The notes: generated by a model from the letters alone, not told the origin. A stretch of DNA of 64,000 nucleotides from an uncultured Selenomonadales bacterium (GCA_937877565.1 CALFJB010000072.1:1-64000), one strand, 5' to 3'; shown: positions 32,186 through 41,233, counted from the first letter of the stretch. A program made the numbers and translations.

Positions 32186-33091
32186 ATGAAAGTAGCAGTT
32201 ATAGGCGCAACTATAATTGATGTGGTTTCTTACGTCGATAAAGCCCCTGAATACGGCGGGACGGTAACAATAAATGATTTTCATATTGCCTGCGGCGGCA
32301 AAGGCGCAAATCAAGCGGTTGCCGCTAAAAGATTGGGCGCAGATGTTTTAATGGTTTCTGCTGTCGGCGATGATATATTTGGGCAAACTGCGCTTGAAAA
32401 TTTTCAGAAAAATGGAATGGATACGCGGCAAATTATCAAAGTGCCAAAAGTTTCAACCGGCGTTGTAATGATTATAGTTGAGTCGTCCGGACAATATCGC
32501 AGTATGTATTATCGCGGCGCAAGTAATTTTTTGACGCCGGAAAATATTTTGCAAGCAGCTGAAGATTTAAAAAGTTGCGGACTCTTTGTAATTCAACTTG
32601 AAATTGCGCTTGAAACTGTTTACGCGGCGATTGACTTTGCCAACAAAAATAATATTCCCGTAATTTTAAATCCTTCGCCACTGCATGAAAAACTTTCGAT
32701 AGAAAAAATTTGCCCGTGCGAATTTTTTGTACTGAATGAATCTGAATTGCAAATTTTAACTGAAATGCCGATTGATTCACTTGAAAAAATTGAAGTTGCG
32801 GCGAAAAAAATTTTGGCGCAGGGCGTAAAAAATATTATCGTGACGCTTGGAAGTCGCGGGGCAATTTGGTTTAATGAAGGCGTTACAGAATTTGTACCGA
32901 CGCTGAAAGTTGAATCTGTTGACAGCACGGGCGCGGGCGATGCGTTTGTAGGTTGTTTTGTAAAAAATTATGCTGACGGCAGAAATATTCTTGACTCAAT
33001 AAAAATGGCGTCAAAATACGCGGCTTTAAGTGTAACTCGAAAAGGCACGCAAGATTCTTATTTGACGGCTGATGAATTTGAAAATTTATAA
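32186..33091 (+). CDS. rbsK: Ribokinase (PfkB family)
   Basis: Phosphorylates D-ribose at O5 with ATP. 301 residues with IDVVSYVDKAPEYGGTV, ribose-site block GGKGANQAVAAKRLGA near residue 40, NPSP near 165, and the catalytic DSTGAGDAFVGCF near residue 247 (base Asp in GAGD). No ribose transporter is adjacent; other PfkB sugars are possible but the GGKGANQA block favours ribokinase. GGAGG nine bases before ATG. Confidence 0.88.
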   Translation: MKVAVIGATIIDVVSYVDKAPEYGGTVTINDFHIACGGKGANQAVAAKRLGADVLMVSAVGDDIFGQTALENFQKNGMDTRQIIKVPKVSTGVVMIIVESSGQYRSMYYRGASNFLTPENILQAAEDLKSCGLFVIQLEIALETVYAAIDFANKNNIPVILNPSPLHEKLSIEKICPCEFFVLNESELQILTEMPIDSLEKIEVAAKKILAQGVKNIIVTLGSRGAIWFNEGVTEFVPTLKVESVDSTGAGDAFVGCFVKNYADGRNILDSIKMASKYAALSVTRKGTQDSYLTADEFENL

Positions 33092-33104
33092 AGGAAGTGT
33101 AAAA

Positions 33105-33785
33105 ATGAAATATGAAATTTTGTACCCTGAAGCTTTTCCTGTCGTGCAATTTTATTTACAGCGCGGCGAAAAAATCAAAGCTGAATCCGATGCAATGATT
33201 GCAATGAGTGCAACGGTTGACGTTGAAGGCAAAATGGAAGGCGGAATTTTAAGCGGACTTGCAAGAAAATTTCTTTCCGGCGAAAGTATGTTTTTTCAAG
33301 AATTGGTTGCAAGGCGCGGCAACGGCGAAGTTTTAATTGGTCATCAGTTGCCGGGCGGAATTTTGGACTTGGAACTTGACGGCTCCTACGGCTTGACGAT
33401 TCAAAAAGACGGCTATTTGGCAAGCACTGAAGGTATTCAAGTTGATACTAAAATGCAGAATTTGACTCAAGGACTTTTTGGCGGCGAAGGCTTTTTTGTA
33501 CTCAATGCACGCGGTCGCGGTACGGTTTTTGTATCAAGTTACGGCGTCATTCACCCGATAAATTTGGAAGACGGCGAAGAATATATAATTGACAACGGGC
33601 ATTTGGTGGCGTGGCCTGATTATATGGAGTACAAAATTGAAAAGGCGTCCAGCGGAATTATTTCAAGTATCACATCCGGCGAAATGTTAGTTTGTCGTTT
33701 CAGAGGTCCCGGAATTGTTTTGATTCAAACGCGCAACCCTGACAGTTTTGCAAGTTGGATTCGTTCAATGGTTCCTTCAACTTAG
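33105..33785 (+). CDS. AIM24/TIGR00266 family protein
   Basis: 226 residues rich in Gly and beta strands: FYLQRGEKIKAESDAMIAMS, GLARKFLSGESMFFQEL, VLNARGRGTVFVSSYG and FRGPGIVLIQTRNP, all typical of the AIM24 family (bacterial YeeI-like/TIGR00266). Function is not known beyond the mitochondrial homologue's role in inner-membrane organisation. ATG 33105 is preceded by AAGGAAG; the frame extends 11 codons upstream into the ribokinase end, which is not used. Confidence 0.85.
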   Translation: MKYEILYPEAFPVVQFYLQRGEKIKAESDAMIAMSATVDVEGKMEGGILSGLARKFLSGESMFFQELVARRGNGEVLIGHQLPGGILDLELDGSYGLTIQKDGYLASTEGIQVDTKMQNLTQGLFGGEGFFVLNARGRGTVFVSSYGVIHPINLEDGEEYIIDNGHLVAWPDYMEYKIEKASSGIISSITSGEMLVCRFRGPGIVLIQTRNPDSFASWIRSMVPST

Positions 33786-33857
33786 ATTGCAAGGCAGGAA
33801 AATTCTAACAATAGCTTTTTCGGTGATGATGATTGATTTTAAATTTGAGGTAAATTT

Positions 33858-35156
33858 ATGAATTGGAAAAAATATTTGGCGGCAGGTTTAATTTTGCCAA
33901 GTTTGATAGTGGCGGGCGATTTTGTGACTGATAAAAAAGTTTCTGCTGAAGTTTTGCAAGTTGAAAATATTTTGAGCGTTACGGGCGTTGCTGAAGTTTA
34001 CGGCGACGGCGAAAAAATTTCCTACGCCATTTTGGAATATCCAAAAAAAATTTCTCCAAAAAATCTTAACGCTACAGATTTTGGCGTTGAGGGAAAAATT
34101 ATTTCTGCGGTTTACGTCAATGACAAGCCGGAAATTACCAACAAAAATAAAATTGGGCGGTACGTAATTTTGAAATTTGAAAACGTCAACACCGCCTTTG
34201 ACGGCAATTTAAATCAAAAACCTAATCGCCCCAAAAATGAATCTGCTCGCGCAGGTGATGCGCCAATGCGTTCAGATAGAAAACTTCCAAATTTAAATTT
34301 CACAGTCAAGCAGGTTAATAAAATTACGGCGGCGGACGGTACAGAATTTTTGCCGACTGAAAAAGCCGTTACAAAAATTTCTGCGCCTGCGATTGAAAAA
34401 TTTCAGCAATTCACTTACACAGACAAAAACGGTAATTCAATGCCGTACAATCTTTACTTGCCGAAAAATTACGACGCCAATAAAAAATATCCGCTGTTGT
34501 TTTTCGTAGCTGACGCAAGCGCAAATATCAACGAAGTTACAACGCCGCTTTTTCAAGGCAACGGCGCAACAAGTTTTCTTGATAAAAATTGCATAATCCT
34601 TGCGCCGCAATACACCGCAGATTTGGTTGATAAACTTGGAATGATGACGACTGACGAAAATATTTGGACTGACGGGCTGGAATTGATAACGAATTTGCTT
34701 TTTGATGTGATAGAAAATTACAGCGTTGATAAAAATAGAATTTACGGCACGGAACAATCTCAAGGCGGAATGACAAATATTGCGATTAGTGATAAATACC
34801 CCGACCTTTTCGCCGCGCAGCTTTTGGTTGCCTGTCAGTGGAATGTTGACGAAATGGAAATTCTCAAAAATAAAAATTTGTGGATTGTAGTTTGTGAAGG
34901 CGACACAAAGGCTTTTCCTGGTATGAATGAAGCTGTAGCACGTTGGGAAAAACTCGGCGCAAAAGTTGCACGAAATAAAAATTTTTGGGACAGTAAAGCC
35001 GCAATTTCTGAACTCAACAAGCAAGTTAAAAATTTGGAGCGTCAACGCGCCAATATAAATTACACGGTTTTTGCGGGCGGAAACCATATGTACACGTGGA
35101 GTTTTGCTTACAATATTGACGCCCTGCGCGATTGGTTATTTAAGCAGAAAAAATAA
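33858..35156 (+). CDS. Exported alpha/beta hydrolase, esterase with N-terminal Ig-like domain
   Basis: 432 residues with a signal sequence (YLAAGLILPSLIVAGDFV). The first half (to about residue 150) resembles the Ig-like domain of EstA-type esterases; the second is a PHB-depolymerase-like hydrolase: MPYNLYLPKNYDANKKYPLLFF, the nucleophile in GTEQSQGGM, and a late His in FAGGNHMYTWSF. The nucleophile motif lacks the usual first Gly (Glu instead). Substrate unknown; an ester hydrolase beside a UbiD/LpdC decarboxylase would fit breakdown of plant phenolic esters, which is inference. Confidence 0.78.
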   Translation: MNWKKYLAAGLILPSLIVAGDFVTDKKVSAEVLQVENILSVTGVAEVYGDGEKISYAILEYPKKISPKNLNATDFGVEGKIISAVYVNDKPEITNKNKIGRYVILKFENVNTAFDGNLNQKPNRPKNESARAGDAPMRSDRKLPNLNFTVKQVNKITAADGTEFLPTEKAVTKISAPAIEKFQQFTYTDKNGNSMPYNLYLPKNYDANKKYPLLFFVADASANINEVTTPLFQGNGATSFLDKNCIILAPQYTADLVDKLGMMTTDENIWTDGLELITNLLFDVIENYSVDKNRIYGTEQSQGGMTNIAISDKYPDLFAAQLLVACQWNVDEMEILKNKNLWIVVCEGDTKAFPGMNEAVARWEKLGAKVARNKNFWDSKAAISELNKQVKNLERQRANINYTVFAGGNHMYTWSFAYNIDALRDWLFKQKK

Positions 35157-35168
35157 GGCGGTGTTAAA

Positions 35169-36641
35169 ATGGTAGACAGTTTGAGGAGTGCGCTTGAACT
35201 TTTGCGCCAAATTCCTAATCAACTAATTGAAACTGATGTTGAAGTAAATCCTGCGGCTGAACTTTCCGGCGTTTATCGTTACATTGGCGCGGGCGGTACG
35301 GTTATGCGTCCAACTACGATTGACGGTCCCGCAATGATTTTTCATAATATCAAAGATTTTCCAAATGCAAGCGTGATAATTGGTTTAATGGCAAGCCGTG
35401 AGCGCGTTGCAAAACTTTTCGGTTGCAAGAAAGAGGAACTTGGACATTTAATCAAGGACTGCGCGAATAATCCAATTCAGCCGGTTGTAATTGATAAAGC
35501 CGCGCCATGTCAAGAAATTGTACACCTTGCAACGGACGCAGATTTTGATTTATTTAAACTTTTGCCCGCGCCGACAAATACGCCGCAAGACGCAGGGCCT
35601 TATATAACTTTGGGAATGTGCTATGCTACACACCCTGACACGGGACTTTCAGATGTAACAATTCACAGAATGTGCATACAGAAAAAGGATGAACTTTCAA
35701 TTTTCCTGCAACCGGGATCGCGTCATATTGGCGCAATGGCTGAACGTTCAACAGAATTAAATCAGCCGTTGCCAATTTCTGTATCAATAGGCGTTGACCC
35801 TGCAATTTCTGTTACAAGTTGTTTTGAGCCGCCTACAACTCCTTTAGGTTTTAACGAACTTTCCATTGCGGGCGCGTTGAGAAAAAAGCCTGTTGAATTA
35901 ACGCGCTGTATCACGATTAAAGAAAATTGTATTGCAAATGCTGAATATGTCATTGAGGGCGAAATTTTACCGGCAAGCAACAACGTTATCGAAGATCAGA
36001 ATACTCACACCGGCTTTGCAATGCCTGAATTTCCGGGCTATGACGGTCCCGCCTCTCATGAATGTTGGCTGTTGAAAGTCAAGGCAGTTACTCACAGAAA
36101 AAATCCAATTATGCAAACGTGCATTGGTCCATCTGAAGAACACGTAAATATGGCGGGTATTCCTACAGAGGCTTCAATTTTAAATTTGCTTGATAAAGCG
36201 TTGCCCGGCAAAGTCAAAAATGTTTATTCTCATCGCGCAGGCGGCGGAAAATATATGGCGATTCTGCAGTGTGTCAAAAATAATCACGTTGACGAAGGCA
36301 AGCAACGGCAAGCGGCGTTATTGGCGTTTTCGGCGTTCCCTGAACTTAAGCACGTTATTTTGGTTGATGATGACGTTGACATTTTCGACACTAACGACGT
36401 ACTTTGGGCAATGAATACGCGCTTTCAAGGCGACCGCGATATTATTACAATTCCGGGCGTGCGTTGCCATCCATTAGATCCAAGTTCCAATCCTCAATAT
36501 TCGCCGTCAATTCGTGACGTTGGAATTTCTTGCAAAACTATTTTTGATTGTACAGTTCCTTTTGATATGAAAGAAAAATTTAAACGCGCTCCGTTTTTGG
36601 AAGTTGATCCGCGCAAATGGTATCCTGCTTATGAGGGTTGA
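35169..36641 (+). CDS. UbiD family decarboxylase (gallate/protocatechuate type, LpdC-like)
   Basis: 490 residues, the same length as LpdC of Lactiplantibacillus plantarum. UbiD family marks: GAGGTVMRPTTIDGPAMIFH at residues 41-60, KLLPAPTNTPQDAGPYITLG with the metal/prFMN region, RHIGAMAERS, CIGPSEEHVNMAGIPTEASI and DVDIFDTNDVLWAMNTR. Enzymes of this group use prenylated FMN to decarboxylate hydroxybenzoates. The next gene is the small LpdD-type partner; no ubiX/lpdB flavin prenyltransferase is in the window. 12 bases after the esterase gene. Confidence 0.85.
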   Translation: MVDSLRSALELLRQIPNQLIETDVEVNPAAELSGVYRYIGAGGTVMRPTTIDGPAMIFHNIKDFPNASVIIGLMASRERVAKLFGCKKEELGHLIKDCANNPIQPVVIDKAAPCQEIVHLATDADFDLFKLLPAPTNTPQDAGPYITLGMCYATHPDTGLSDVTIHRMCIQKKDELSIFLQPGSRHIGAMAERSTELNQPLPISVSIGVDPAISVTSCFEPPTTPLGFNELSIAGALRKKPVELTRCITIKENCIANAEYVIEGEILPASNNVIEDQNTHTGFAMPEFPGYDGPASHECWLLKVKAVTHRKNPIMQTCIGPSEEHVNMAGIPTEASILNLLDKALPGKVKNVYSHRAGGGKYMAILQCVKNNHVDEGKQRQAALLAFSAFPELKHVILVDDDVDIFDTNDVLWAMNTRFQGDRDIITIPGVRCHPLDPSSNPQYSPSIRDVGISCKTIFDCTVPFDMKEKFKRAPFLEVDPRKWYPAYEG

Positions 36642-36978
36642 AGAAAAAATTATTACGAAAAAACTTTCATTTGCCGAAATTAAATTTGAAATAAAACCTG
36701 TTGGCAAAGATATTTTAATTTTGATAAGCGGTGGCGACACTCCGCACATTGGCAGCGCAGTTTTGGCAATTCCGAGAAAATCTTTGAACAGTGATTCAAT
36801 CAGTTGTACTTCGTCAGTTTTAAATGTTACCGGACACAAAGACGAAAAAATTTGCCGATACGTGGCAGAAAGTTTTTGCAAGCGTTATAATTCGGTTGTA
36901 GTTTGTACCGGCGGTTTTCACGTCGATAACTTGACGGCGGAACAAATTCAAGAAGTTGTTGAGGCTTGCAAATTTTGA
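36631..36978 (+). CDS. LpdD-like small partner of UbiD decarboxylase
   Basis: 115 residues; ATG 36631 overlaps the UbiD stop by 11 bases. The sequence (KDILILISGGDTPHIGSAVL, SSVLNVTGHKDEKICRYVAE, VVVCTGGFHVDNLT) resembles the short subunit D proteins coded beside gallate and hydroxybenzoate decarboxylases. Their role is to assist the decarboxylase, perhaps in cofactor maturation. Name given from resemblance and position; the family was recalled, not searched. Confidence 0.65.
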   Translation: MRVEEKIITKKLSFAEIKFEIKPVGKDILILISGGDTPHIGSAVLAIPRKSLNSDSISCTSSVLNVTGHKDEKICRYVAESFCKRYNSVVVCTGGFHVDNLTAEQIQEVVEACKF

Positions 36979-36987
36979 GGTAGTAAT

Positions 36988-37542
36988 ATGAAAAAAATTT
37001 TTACCGTTGCAATTTTTGTGGTGGCGATTTTTTCAAATATTTGTTTTGCTTATACGCCGTTAGAATTTAGTTTAGGCGGCTTGACGCTGAATAACACTTA
37101 CAGCGACGTTATAAAAATGTACGGCGAACCTACAAGAAAACTTCGCGGCTATTCGCAAATGGTTTCAAATGTTATAATGTACGGCAGTAACGTTGAAATT
37201 GGATTTTTGGGCGACAAAATTCGCTACATTGTAACGACGGCTGATAATGGCTGGGCGACTCCTGCGGGCGTTCATGTTGGAATGTATTTTGATGAAGTTG
37301 CAAAAATTTACGGTGCAGATTTTACAATGTGGGAACGCACTTTTGAAGAAATTCCCGCGTTTATGCGCGAATCCGGCGAGCCTTATTTTGAATACGAATG
37401 GACGGGCGCAAAATACAGTTGGTCACAAGTCAGCGAAAATTTTTCTTATGAATTTGGCGACACGTCTTATATTTTTTCGGTTATTGTAAATGAAGGCAAA
37501 GTAACGGCGATTGAAATTTCTCAATCTACGCCGGAATATTAA
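36988..37542 (+). CDS. Exported protein of unknown function
   Basis: 184 residues with a signal peptide (MKKIFTVAIFVVAIFSNICFA). The mature part shows two similar blocks, LGGLTLNNTYSDVIKMYGEP and GVHVGMYFDEVAKIYG, a pattern of small BamE/SmpA-like or PepSY-like folds where a Gly-turn precedes a helix ending in YG. No family is recognised. GAGGTAG precedes the ATG. It lies inside the operon between LpdD and nucleoside diphosphate kinase. Confidence 0.75.
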   Translation: MKKIFTVAIFVVAIFSNICFAYTPLEFSLGGLTLNNTYSDVIKMYGEPTRKLRGYSQMVSNVIMYGSNVEIGFLGDKIRYIVTTADNGWATPAGVHVGMYFDEVAKIYGADFTMWERTFEEIPAFMRESGEPYFEYEWTGAKYSWSQVSENFSYEFGDTSYIFSVIVNEGKVTAIEISQSTPEY

Positions 37543-37560
37543 AATTTGGAGGTTTTAAAA

Positions 37561-37980
37561 ATGGAAAAAACTTTGGTACTGATTAAACCTGATGCATTTG
37601 GAAAAAATCACACGGGCGATATTTTGAAACGTTACGAAGACGAGGGCTTAAAAATCGTTGCGGCAAAAGTTATGCAAATGGATAAAAAAATTGCGGCGAT
37701 TCACTACGCTGAACACGTCGAAAAGCCTTTTTATCCTGATCTTGTAGAATTTATGACGAGTGCGCCTTTAATGGCGTTGGTACTTGGCGGCGAAAATGCA
37801 ATTTCAAAAGTTCGTGAAATTAACGGCGCGACGAATCCTGCAAAGGCTGATGAAGGTACAATCAGAAAACTTTTTGCAGAAAGTGTCACGAAAAACGCGG
37901 TACACGCTTCTGACAGCCCCGAAAGTGCCGCACGTGAAATTAAAATCTTTTTCAGCGAAATTGAACAGTTTGGAGCGTAG
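37561..37980 (+). CDS. ndk: Nucleoside diphosphate kinase
   Basis: Moves the gamma phosphate between nucleoside triphosphates and diphosphates through a phospho-His. 139 residues. KTLVLIKPDAFGKN at the start, TSAPLMALVLGGENAI, NGATNPAKADEGTIRKLF, and catalytic His115 in NAVHASDSPESA. ATG 37561 stands seven bases after TTGGAGG; the frame is open five codons further upstream. 18 bases after the exported unknown protein and 3 before the adenosyltransferase. Confidence 0.95.
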   Translation: MEKTLVLIKPDAFGKNHTGDILKRYEDEGLKIVAAKVMQMDKKIAAIHYAEHVEKPFYPDLVEFMTSAPLMALVLGGENAISKVREINGATNPAKADEGTIRKLFAESVTKNAVHASDSPESAAREIKIFFSEIEQFGA

Positions 37981-37983
37981 ACA

Positions 37984-38508
37984 ATGAAAATTTATACAAA
38001 AACCGGCGACGCGGGCGAAACTTCGCTTTACACCGGCGAAAGAATTAACAAAGACACTCCCCGCGTTGGAACTTACGGCGCAGTTGATGAGGCAAATTCT
38101 GCGTTGGCAATGGCGCGGGCTTTTTCTGAAATTCCCGAAGTTAAACAAAAAATTTTTGACTTGCAAAGAATCCTTCCGCACTTAATGGCGGACTTGGCAA
38201 GCTTGAATAAACCTGCGCTGATTAAATCTGCCGACGTTCAGCAACTTGAAGACGAAATGGACGAAATGGATAAAAATTTGCCGCCGCTGAAAAATTTTAT
38301 AATTCCCGGAAATACAAAGGCGGGCGCAATGTTAGACTTGGCAAGAACAATCATAAGACGCGCTGAAAGAAATTTTTACGCGCTTGCAAGATTAGAGACT
38401 GTTCATCAAGTGGACGGCTTATTTTTAAATCGCCTGTCAGATTATTGCTTTATGTTAATGCGTGTTGAAGAATTTTTCGCCGAAAAAAAATCTGCGGTAC
38501 TAGTTTAA
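37984..38508 (+). CDS. Cob(I)alamin adenosyltransferase, PduO type
   Basis: Makes adenosylcobalamin from cob(I)alamin and ATP. 174 residues, trimeric PduO/ACA fold: ATP loop YTKTGDAGETSLYTGERINK at the start, GTYGAVDEANSALA, and the C-terminal ARTIIRRAERNFYAL with NRLSDYCFMLMR. Links to cobS, cbiK and the btuFCD-type importer by pathway, not by operon. The stop is six bases before the MATE gene. Confidence 0.92.
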   Translation: MKIYTKTGDAGETSLYTGERINKDTPRVGTYGAVDEANSALAMARAFSEIPEVKQKIFDLQRILPHLMADLASLNKPALIKSADVQQLEDEMDEMDKNLPPLKNFIIPGNTKAGAMLDLARTIIRRAERNFYALARLETVHQVDGLFLNRLSDYCFMLMRVEEFFAEKKSAVLV

Positions 38509-38514
38509 AATCCA

Positions 38515-39879
38515 ATGGACGAGAAAAAAAATAGCGCGGTAAAAGATTTAACAGAAGGTTCACCTGCGAAACTAATTTTTTATTTTACGTTGCCGCTATT
38601 GGCGGGAAATGTTTTTCAGCAACTTTTTGGCTTTGTCGATACGCTGATAGTTGGAAGATTTTTAGGCGTTGAGGCGTTGGCGGCGGTCGGTTGTACAGGT
38701 AGCCTGATGTTTTTAATGTTGGGCTTTGTAATGGGCGCAACAAGCGGATTTTCAATTTATACGGGGCAACGATTCGGCGCAAAAGATTATGACGGTATAA
38801 GGTATAGCGTTGTTGTTTGTACAGTTTTGGCGTTGGTAATGTCAATTATTTTGGCGATTATCGGCGTGGCGTATTGCCGCGAGCTTTTGGTATTTATGGA
38901 CACACCGCCGGAGATTTTGGAAGGCGCGTACAGTTTCATTGTAATAATTTATGGCGGCGTCGGTGGCTTTATTTTTCTGCAAATGCAGTCAAATTTAATT
39001 CGTGCGCTCGGCGACAGTAAAATGCCTACGATTATTCAAGCAACGACACTTTGTATAAATATTGCGCTTGAGCCTGTAGCGATAATTTTACTTGGGCTGG
39101 GAATACCGGGCGCGGCAGGTGCTACAATCGTTTCGCTGATTATTGGAAATATTATTTGCTTTATTTATATCAGAAAAAAAATTCCGCTCCTGCATACAAA
39201 AAAAGAAGATTGGCACTTTGATAAAGCAGTTGTATTGGAACATTTAAAAATCGGCTTGCCAATGGGCTTTCAATCTTCGATAATCGCAATAGGCGCGGTA
39301 ATTTTGCAAATTGCGTTGAACGGCTTGGGACCTGTAGCAGTGGCGTCATTTGCGGCGGCACAAAGGGTTGACGGTATCGCAGTAATGCCAATGATGTCAT
39401 TTGGCGTAGCGATCGCGGCTTACACGGCGCAAAATTTCGGCGCACAAAAATTTGAAAGAATCCATGACGGCGTAAAAAAGACAATTTGGATGAGTTGTTC
39501 ATTCAGCATAGTTGCGGCGATTTTCAATATAATGTTCGGCGCGGAAATTATCAAATTGTTTGTCGGCGAAGGACAGGAACAAATTGTTGAGTACGGGCAA
39601 TTATTTTTGACAGTCAACGGGCTTGCATACTGGGTAATGGCGTTGCTATTCATTTTCAGATTTACGTTGCAAGGATTGGGACAAGCTTTAATTCCAACAT
39701 TTGCGGGCGGCGTCGAATTGGTTATGAGAATAATTGCGGCGGTTGTTTTGGTAGACTACTGGGGATTTTTGGGCGCGTGTTTGGCGGCTCCAATGGCGTG
39801 GGTCGGCGCGGCTGTACCGCTTGCCATTGCATTTTATATCACTCAACGCAAGATGAAACATTTATACAGCGACGATTGA
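38515..39879 (+). CDS. MATE family efflux transporter
   Basis: 454 residues with twelve membrane helices in two similar halves. MATE pattern: LTEGSPAKLIFYFTLPLLAG, ALAAVGCTGSLMFL, FQSSIIAIGAVILQIALNGLG, and the C-terminal GGVELVMRIIAAVVLVDYWG. Exports drugs or metabolites with Na+ or H+. Substrate unknown. In frame with the operon, 6 bases after the adenosyltransferase. Confidence 0.92.
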   Translation: MDEKKNSAVKDLTEGSPAKLIFYFTLPLLAGNVFQQLFGFVDTLIVGRFLGVEALAAVGCTGSLMFLMLGFVMGATSGFSIYTGQRFGAKDYDGIRYSVVVCTVLALVMSIILAIIGVAYCRELLVFMDTPPEILEGAYSFIVIIYGGVGGFIFLQMQSNLIRALGDSKMPTIIQATTLCINIALEPVAIILLGLGIPGAAGATIVSLIIGNIICFIYIRKKIPLLHTKKEDWHFDKAVVLEHLKIGLPMGFQSSIIAIGAVILQIALNGLGPVAVASFAAAQRVDGIAVMPMMSFGVAIAAYTAQNFGAQKFERIHDGVKKTIWMSCSFSIVAAIFNIMFGAEIIKLFVGEGQEQIVEYGQLFLTVNGLAYWVMALLFIFRFTLQGLGQALIPTFAGGVELVMRIIAAVVLVDYWGFLGACLAAPMAWVGAAVPLAIAFYITQRKMKHLYSDD

Positions 39880-39893
39880 GGAAGTGAAAATTT

Positions 39894-40466
39894 ATGAAAA
39901 TCGATTTAACCTACGAATTGACACGCGGCAAAATTGAAGATTGGCTTAAACAGTTCAGCGACAAAGATAAAATTTTAATGTCAAGCGGACATTTGGGAAC
40001 ACATTTTGACGTTATGGGAAAAACTTTTTCGCTTGATTATACTGAAAGTCGCGGCGTAATTTTTGATGTCAGCAGCGCGGGAATTGACGAAGTTACGGTT
40101 AATCAGATTGACTTTGAAAAAATTCAAGCGGGCGATTTTGTTTTACTGCGTACCGGCGTTAGTGAAAAATATGACTACGGCACGTCTGATTATAACGAAA
40201 AATTTCCGCAAATTTCTTGGGAAGTTATTGAAAAACTTGTTGAGAAAAAAATTCGTATGATTGGCGTTGATATGCGCGGCTTGCGTCACGGCGACGAACA
40301 TAACAAGGCAGATAATTTTTGCTCTCAAAGAAATGTTTTCGTGGTTGAAAATCTTGTAAACTTAGATAAACTTTTGAACGTGCAAGGAAATTTTACAATT
40401 CACGTTTACCCAGTCAATGTGAAAGGTTTTAGCGGCTTGCCAACGCGGGTAATTGCCGAATACTAA
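39894..40466 (+). CDS. Cyclase family protein (kynurenine formamidase-like)
   Basis: 190 residues of the Cyclase family PF04199. Metal-binding block GHLGTHFDVMG near residue 34 (HxGTHxD type), then DFVLLRTGVSEKYDYGT, and a C-terminal ENLVNLDKLL. The family includes arylformamidases and other amide/lactone hydrolases; the first His-rich motif is intact, substrate not inferable. Last gene of the 32-40 kb operon, followed by a terminator. Confidence 0.8.
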   Translation: MKIDLTYELTRGKIEDWLKQFSDKDKILMSSGHLGTHFDVMGKTFSLDYTESRGVIFDVSSAGIDEVTVNQIDFEKIQAGDFVLLRTGVSEKYDYGTSDYNEKFPQISWEVIEKLVEKKIRMIGVDMRGLRHGDEHNKADNFCSQRNVFVVENLVNLDKLLNVQGNFTIHVYPVNVKGFSGLPTRVIAEY

Positions 40467-40480
40467 AAACTAAAAAAGCT

Positions 40481-40543
40481 GGTTGCCGAAATTTTGCAGC
40501 CCGTTATTTTTTTGCAGGAAAATATTTTACAGCGTTGAAAAAA
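40481..40543 (+). repeat. Terminator-bearing dispersed repeat, copy at 40.5 kb
   Basis: GGTTGCC-loop-GCAGCC hairpin plus T7 (40481-40513), then GCAGGAAAATATTTTACAGC and GTTGAAAAA. About 60 bases nearly identical to 55114-55175. The hairpin ends the long operon before it. Confidence 0.75.
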
Positions 40544-40553
40544 TACTTCGGTG

Positions 40554-40862
40554 ATGAAATTGAATGTAGATTATGAACTTGGTGAATATAAATTTGAATG
40601 GGATTCTGAAAAAGCCGCTAAAAATTTTAAAAAGCACAAGGTAGCTTTTGAGGATGCGGCGCGTGTTTTTCTTGACAAGTATAGACTTGATTATTATGAT
40701 GAATTGCACAGCGACGAAGAAGAAAGAATTAAAACTGTTGGGATTGTACTGAATGTTTTAGCTGTCATTTACACCGAACGCGGCGACAAGAACAGAATTA
40801 TTTCCGCTCGTAGAGCTGACAAAGACGAGGAGGCGCAATATTATGAACAATTCTACGACTAA
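40554..40862 (+). CDS. brnT: BrnT family toxin
   Basis: 102 residues (GTG 40551 is an alternative start). BrnT marks: YKFEWDSEKAAKNFKKHKVAFEDAARVFLD, then HSDEEERIKTVGI, and the active-site-like ERGDKNRIISARRADKDEE. BrnT is a RelE-fold ribonuclease that stops translation under stress. The BrnA-like antitoxin begins inside its last codons, as in the classical brnTA order. Confidence 0.9.
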   Translation: MKLNVDYELGEYKFEWDSEKAAKNFKKHKVAFEDAARVFLDKYRLDYYDELHSDEEERIKTVGIVLNVLAVIYTERGDKNRIISARRADKDEEAQYYEQFYD

Positions 40863-41028
40863 AGAAATACCTCCGCTTACTAGGGAGCAGATGAGACGAC
40901 TTTATGAACTTTCAAAAATGCCTGATGAAGAAATTGACTACAGCGACATTCCAAAAATCACTCCTGAAGAATGGAAAAAATTTAAACCTGCGAGACTTCG
41001 CAAAAAAAATTTGAAAGTTGCAATCTAA
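40843..41028 (+). CDS. brnA: BrnA-like antitoxin, copy 1
   Basis: 61 residues. The centre MPDEEIDYSDIPKITPEEWK is the BrnA pattern (MxDExIDxSDIPE). The C-terminus KPARLRKKNLKVAI is basic and could hold the DNA-binding or toxin-contact part; a full ribbon-helix-helix is not evident, so this is a short BrnA relative. GGAGG nine bases before the ATG, which overlaps brnT by 20 bases: toxin and antitoxin are coupled. Confidence 0.8.
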   Translation: MNNSTTKEIPPLTREQMRRLYELSKMPDEEIDYSDIPKITPEEWKKFKPARLRKKNLKVAI

Positions 41029-41047
41029 AAAAGCGAGTTGGCTAAAT

Positions 41048-41233
41048 ATGAACAATTCGGGTACTAAACCTATTCCGCCATTGACTCCGGAGCAAATTGC
41101 AGAAATTGAGGCACTTTCAAAAATGAGTTACGACGAAATAGATTTTAGCGATATTCCGCCAATTTCAAAGGAAGAATTGAAACGCTTTAAGCCTGCGCGA
41201 CTTCGTAAGAAAAATTTAAAAGTTGCAAGTTAA
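41048..41233 (+). CDS. BrnA-like antitoxin, copy 2 (paralogue without its own toxin)
   Basis: 61 residues from ATG 41048. Same plan as copy 1: MNNSGTKPIPPLTPEQ, ALSKMSYDEIDFSDIPPISK, then KPARLRKKNLKVAS. The N-terminal TTK/GTK..IPPLT and the C-terminal block match copy 1 closely, the middle less. No toxin gene accompanies it, so it may be a spare antitoxin or guard against another BrnT. The in-frame upstream ATG (41018) lies in copy 1. Confidence 0.75.
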   Translation: MNNSGTKPIPPLTPEQIAEIEALSKMSYDEIDFSDIPPISKEELKRFKPARLRKKNLKVAS

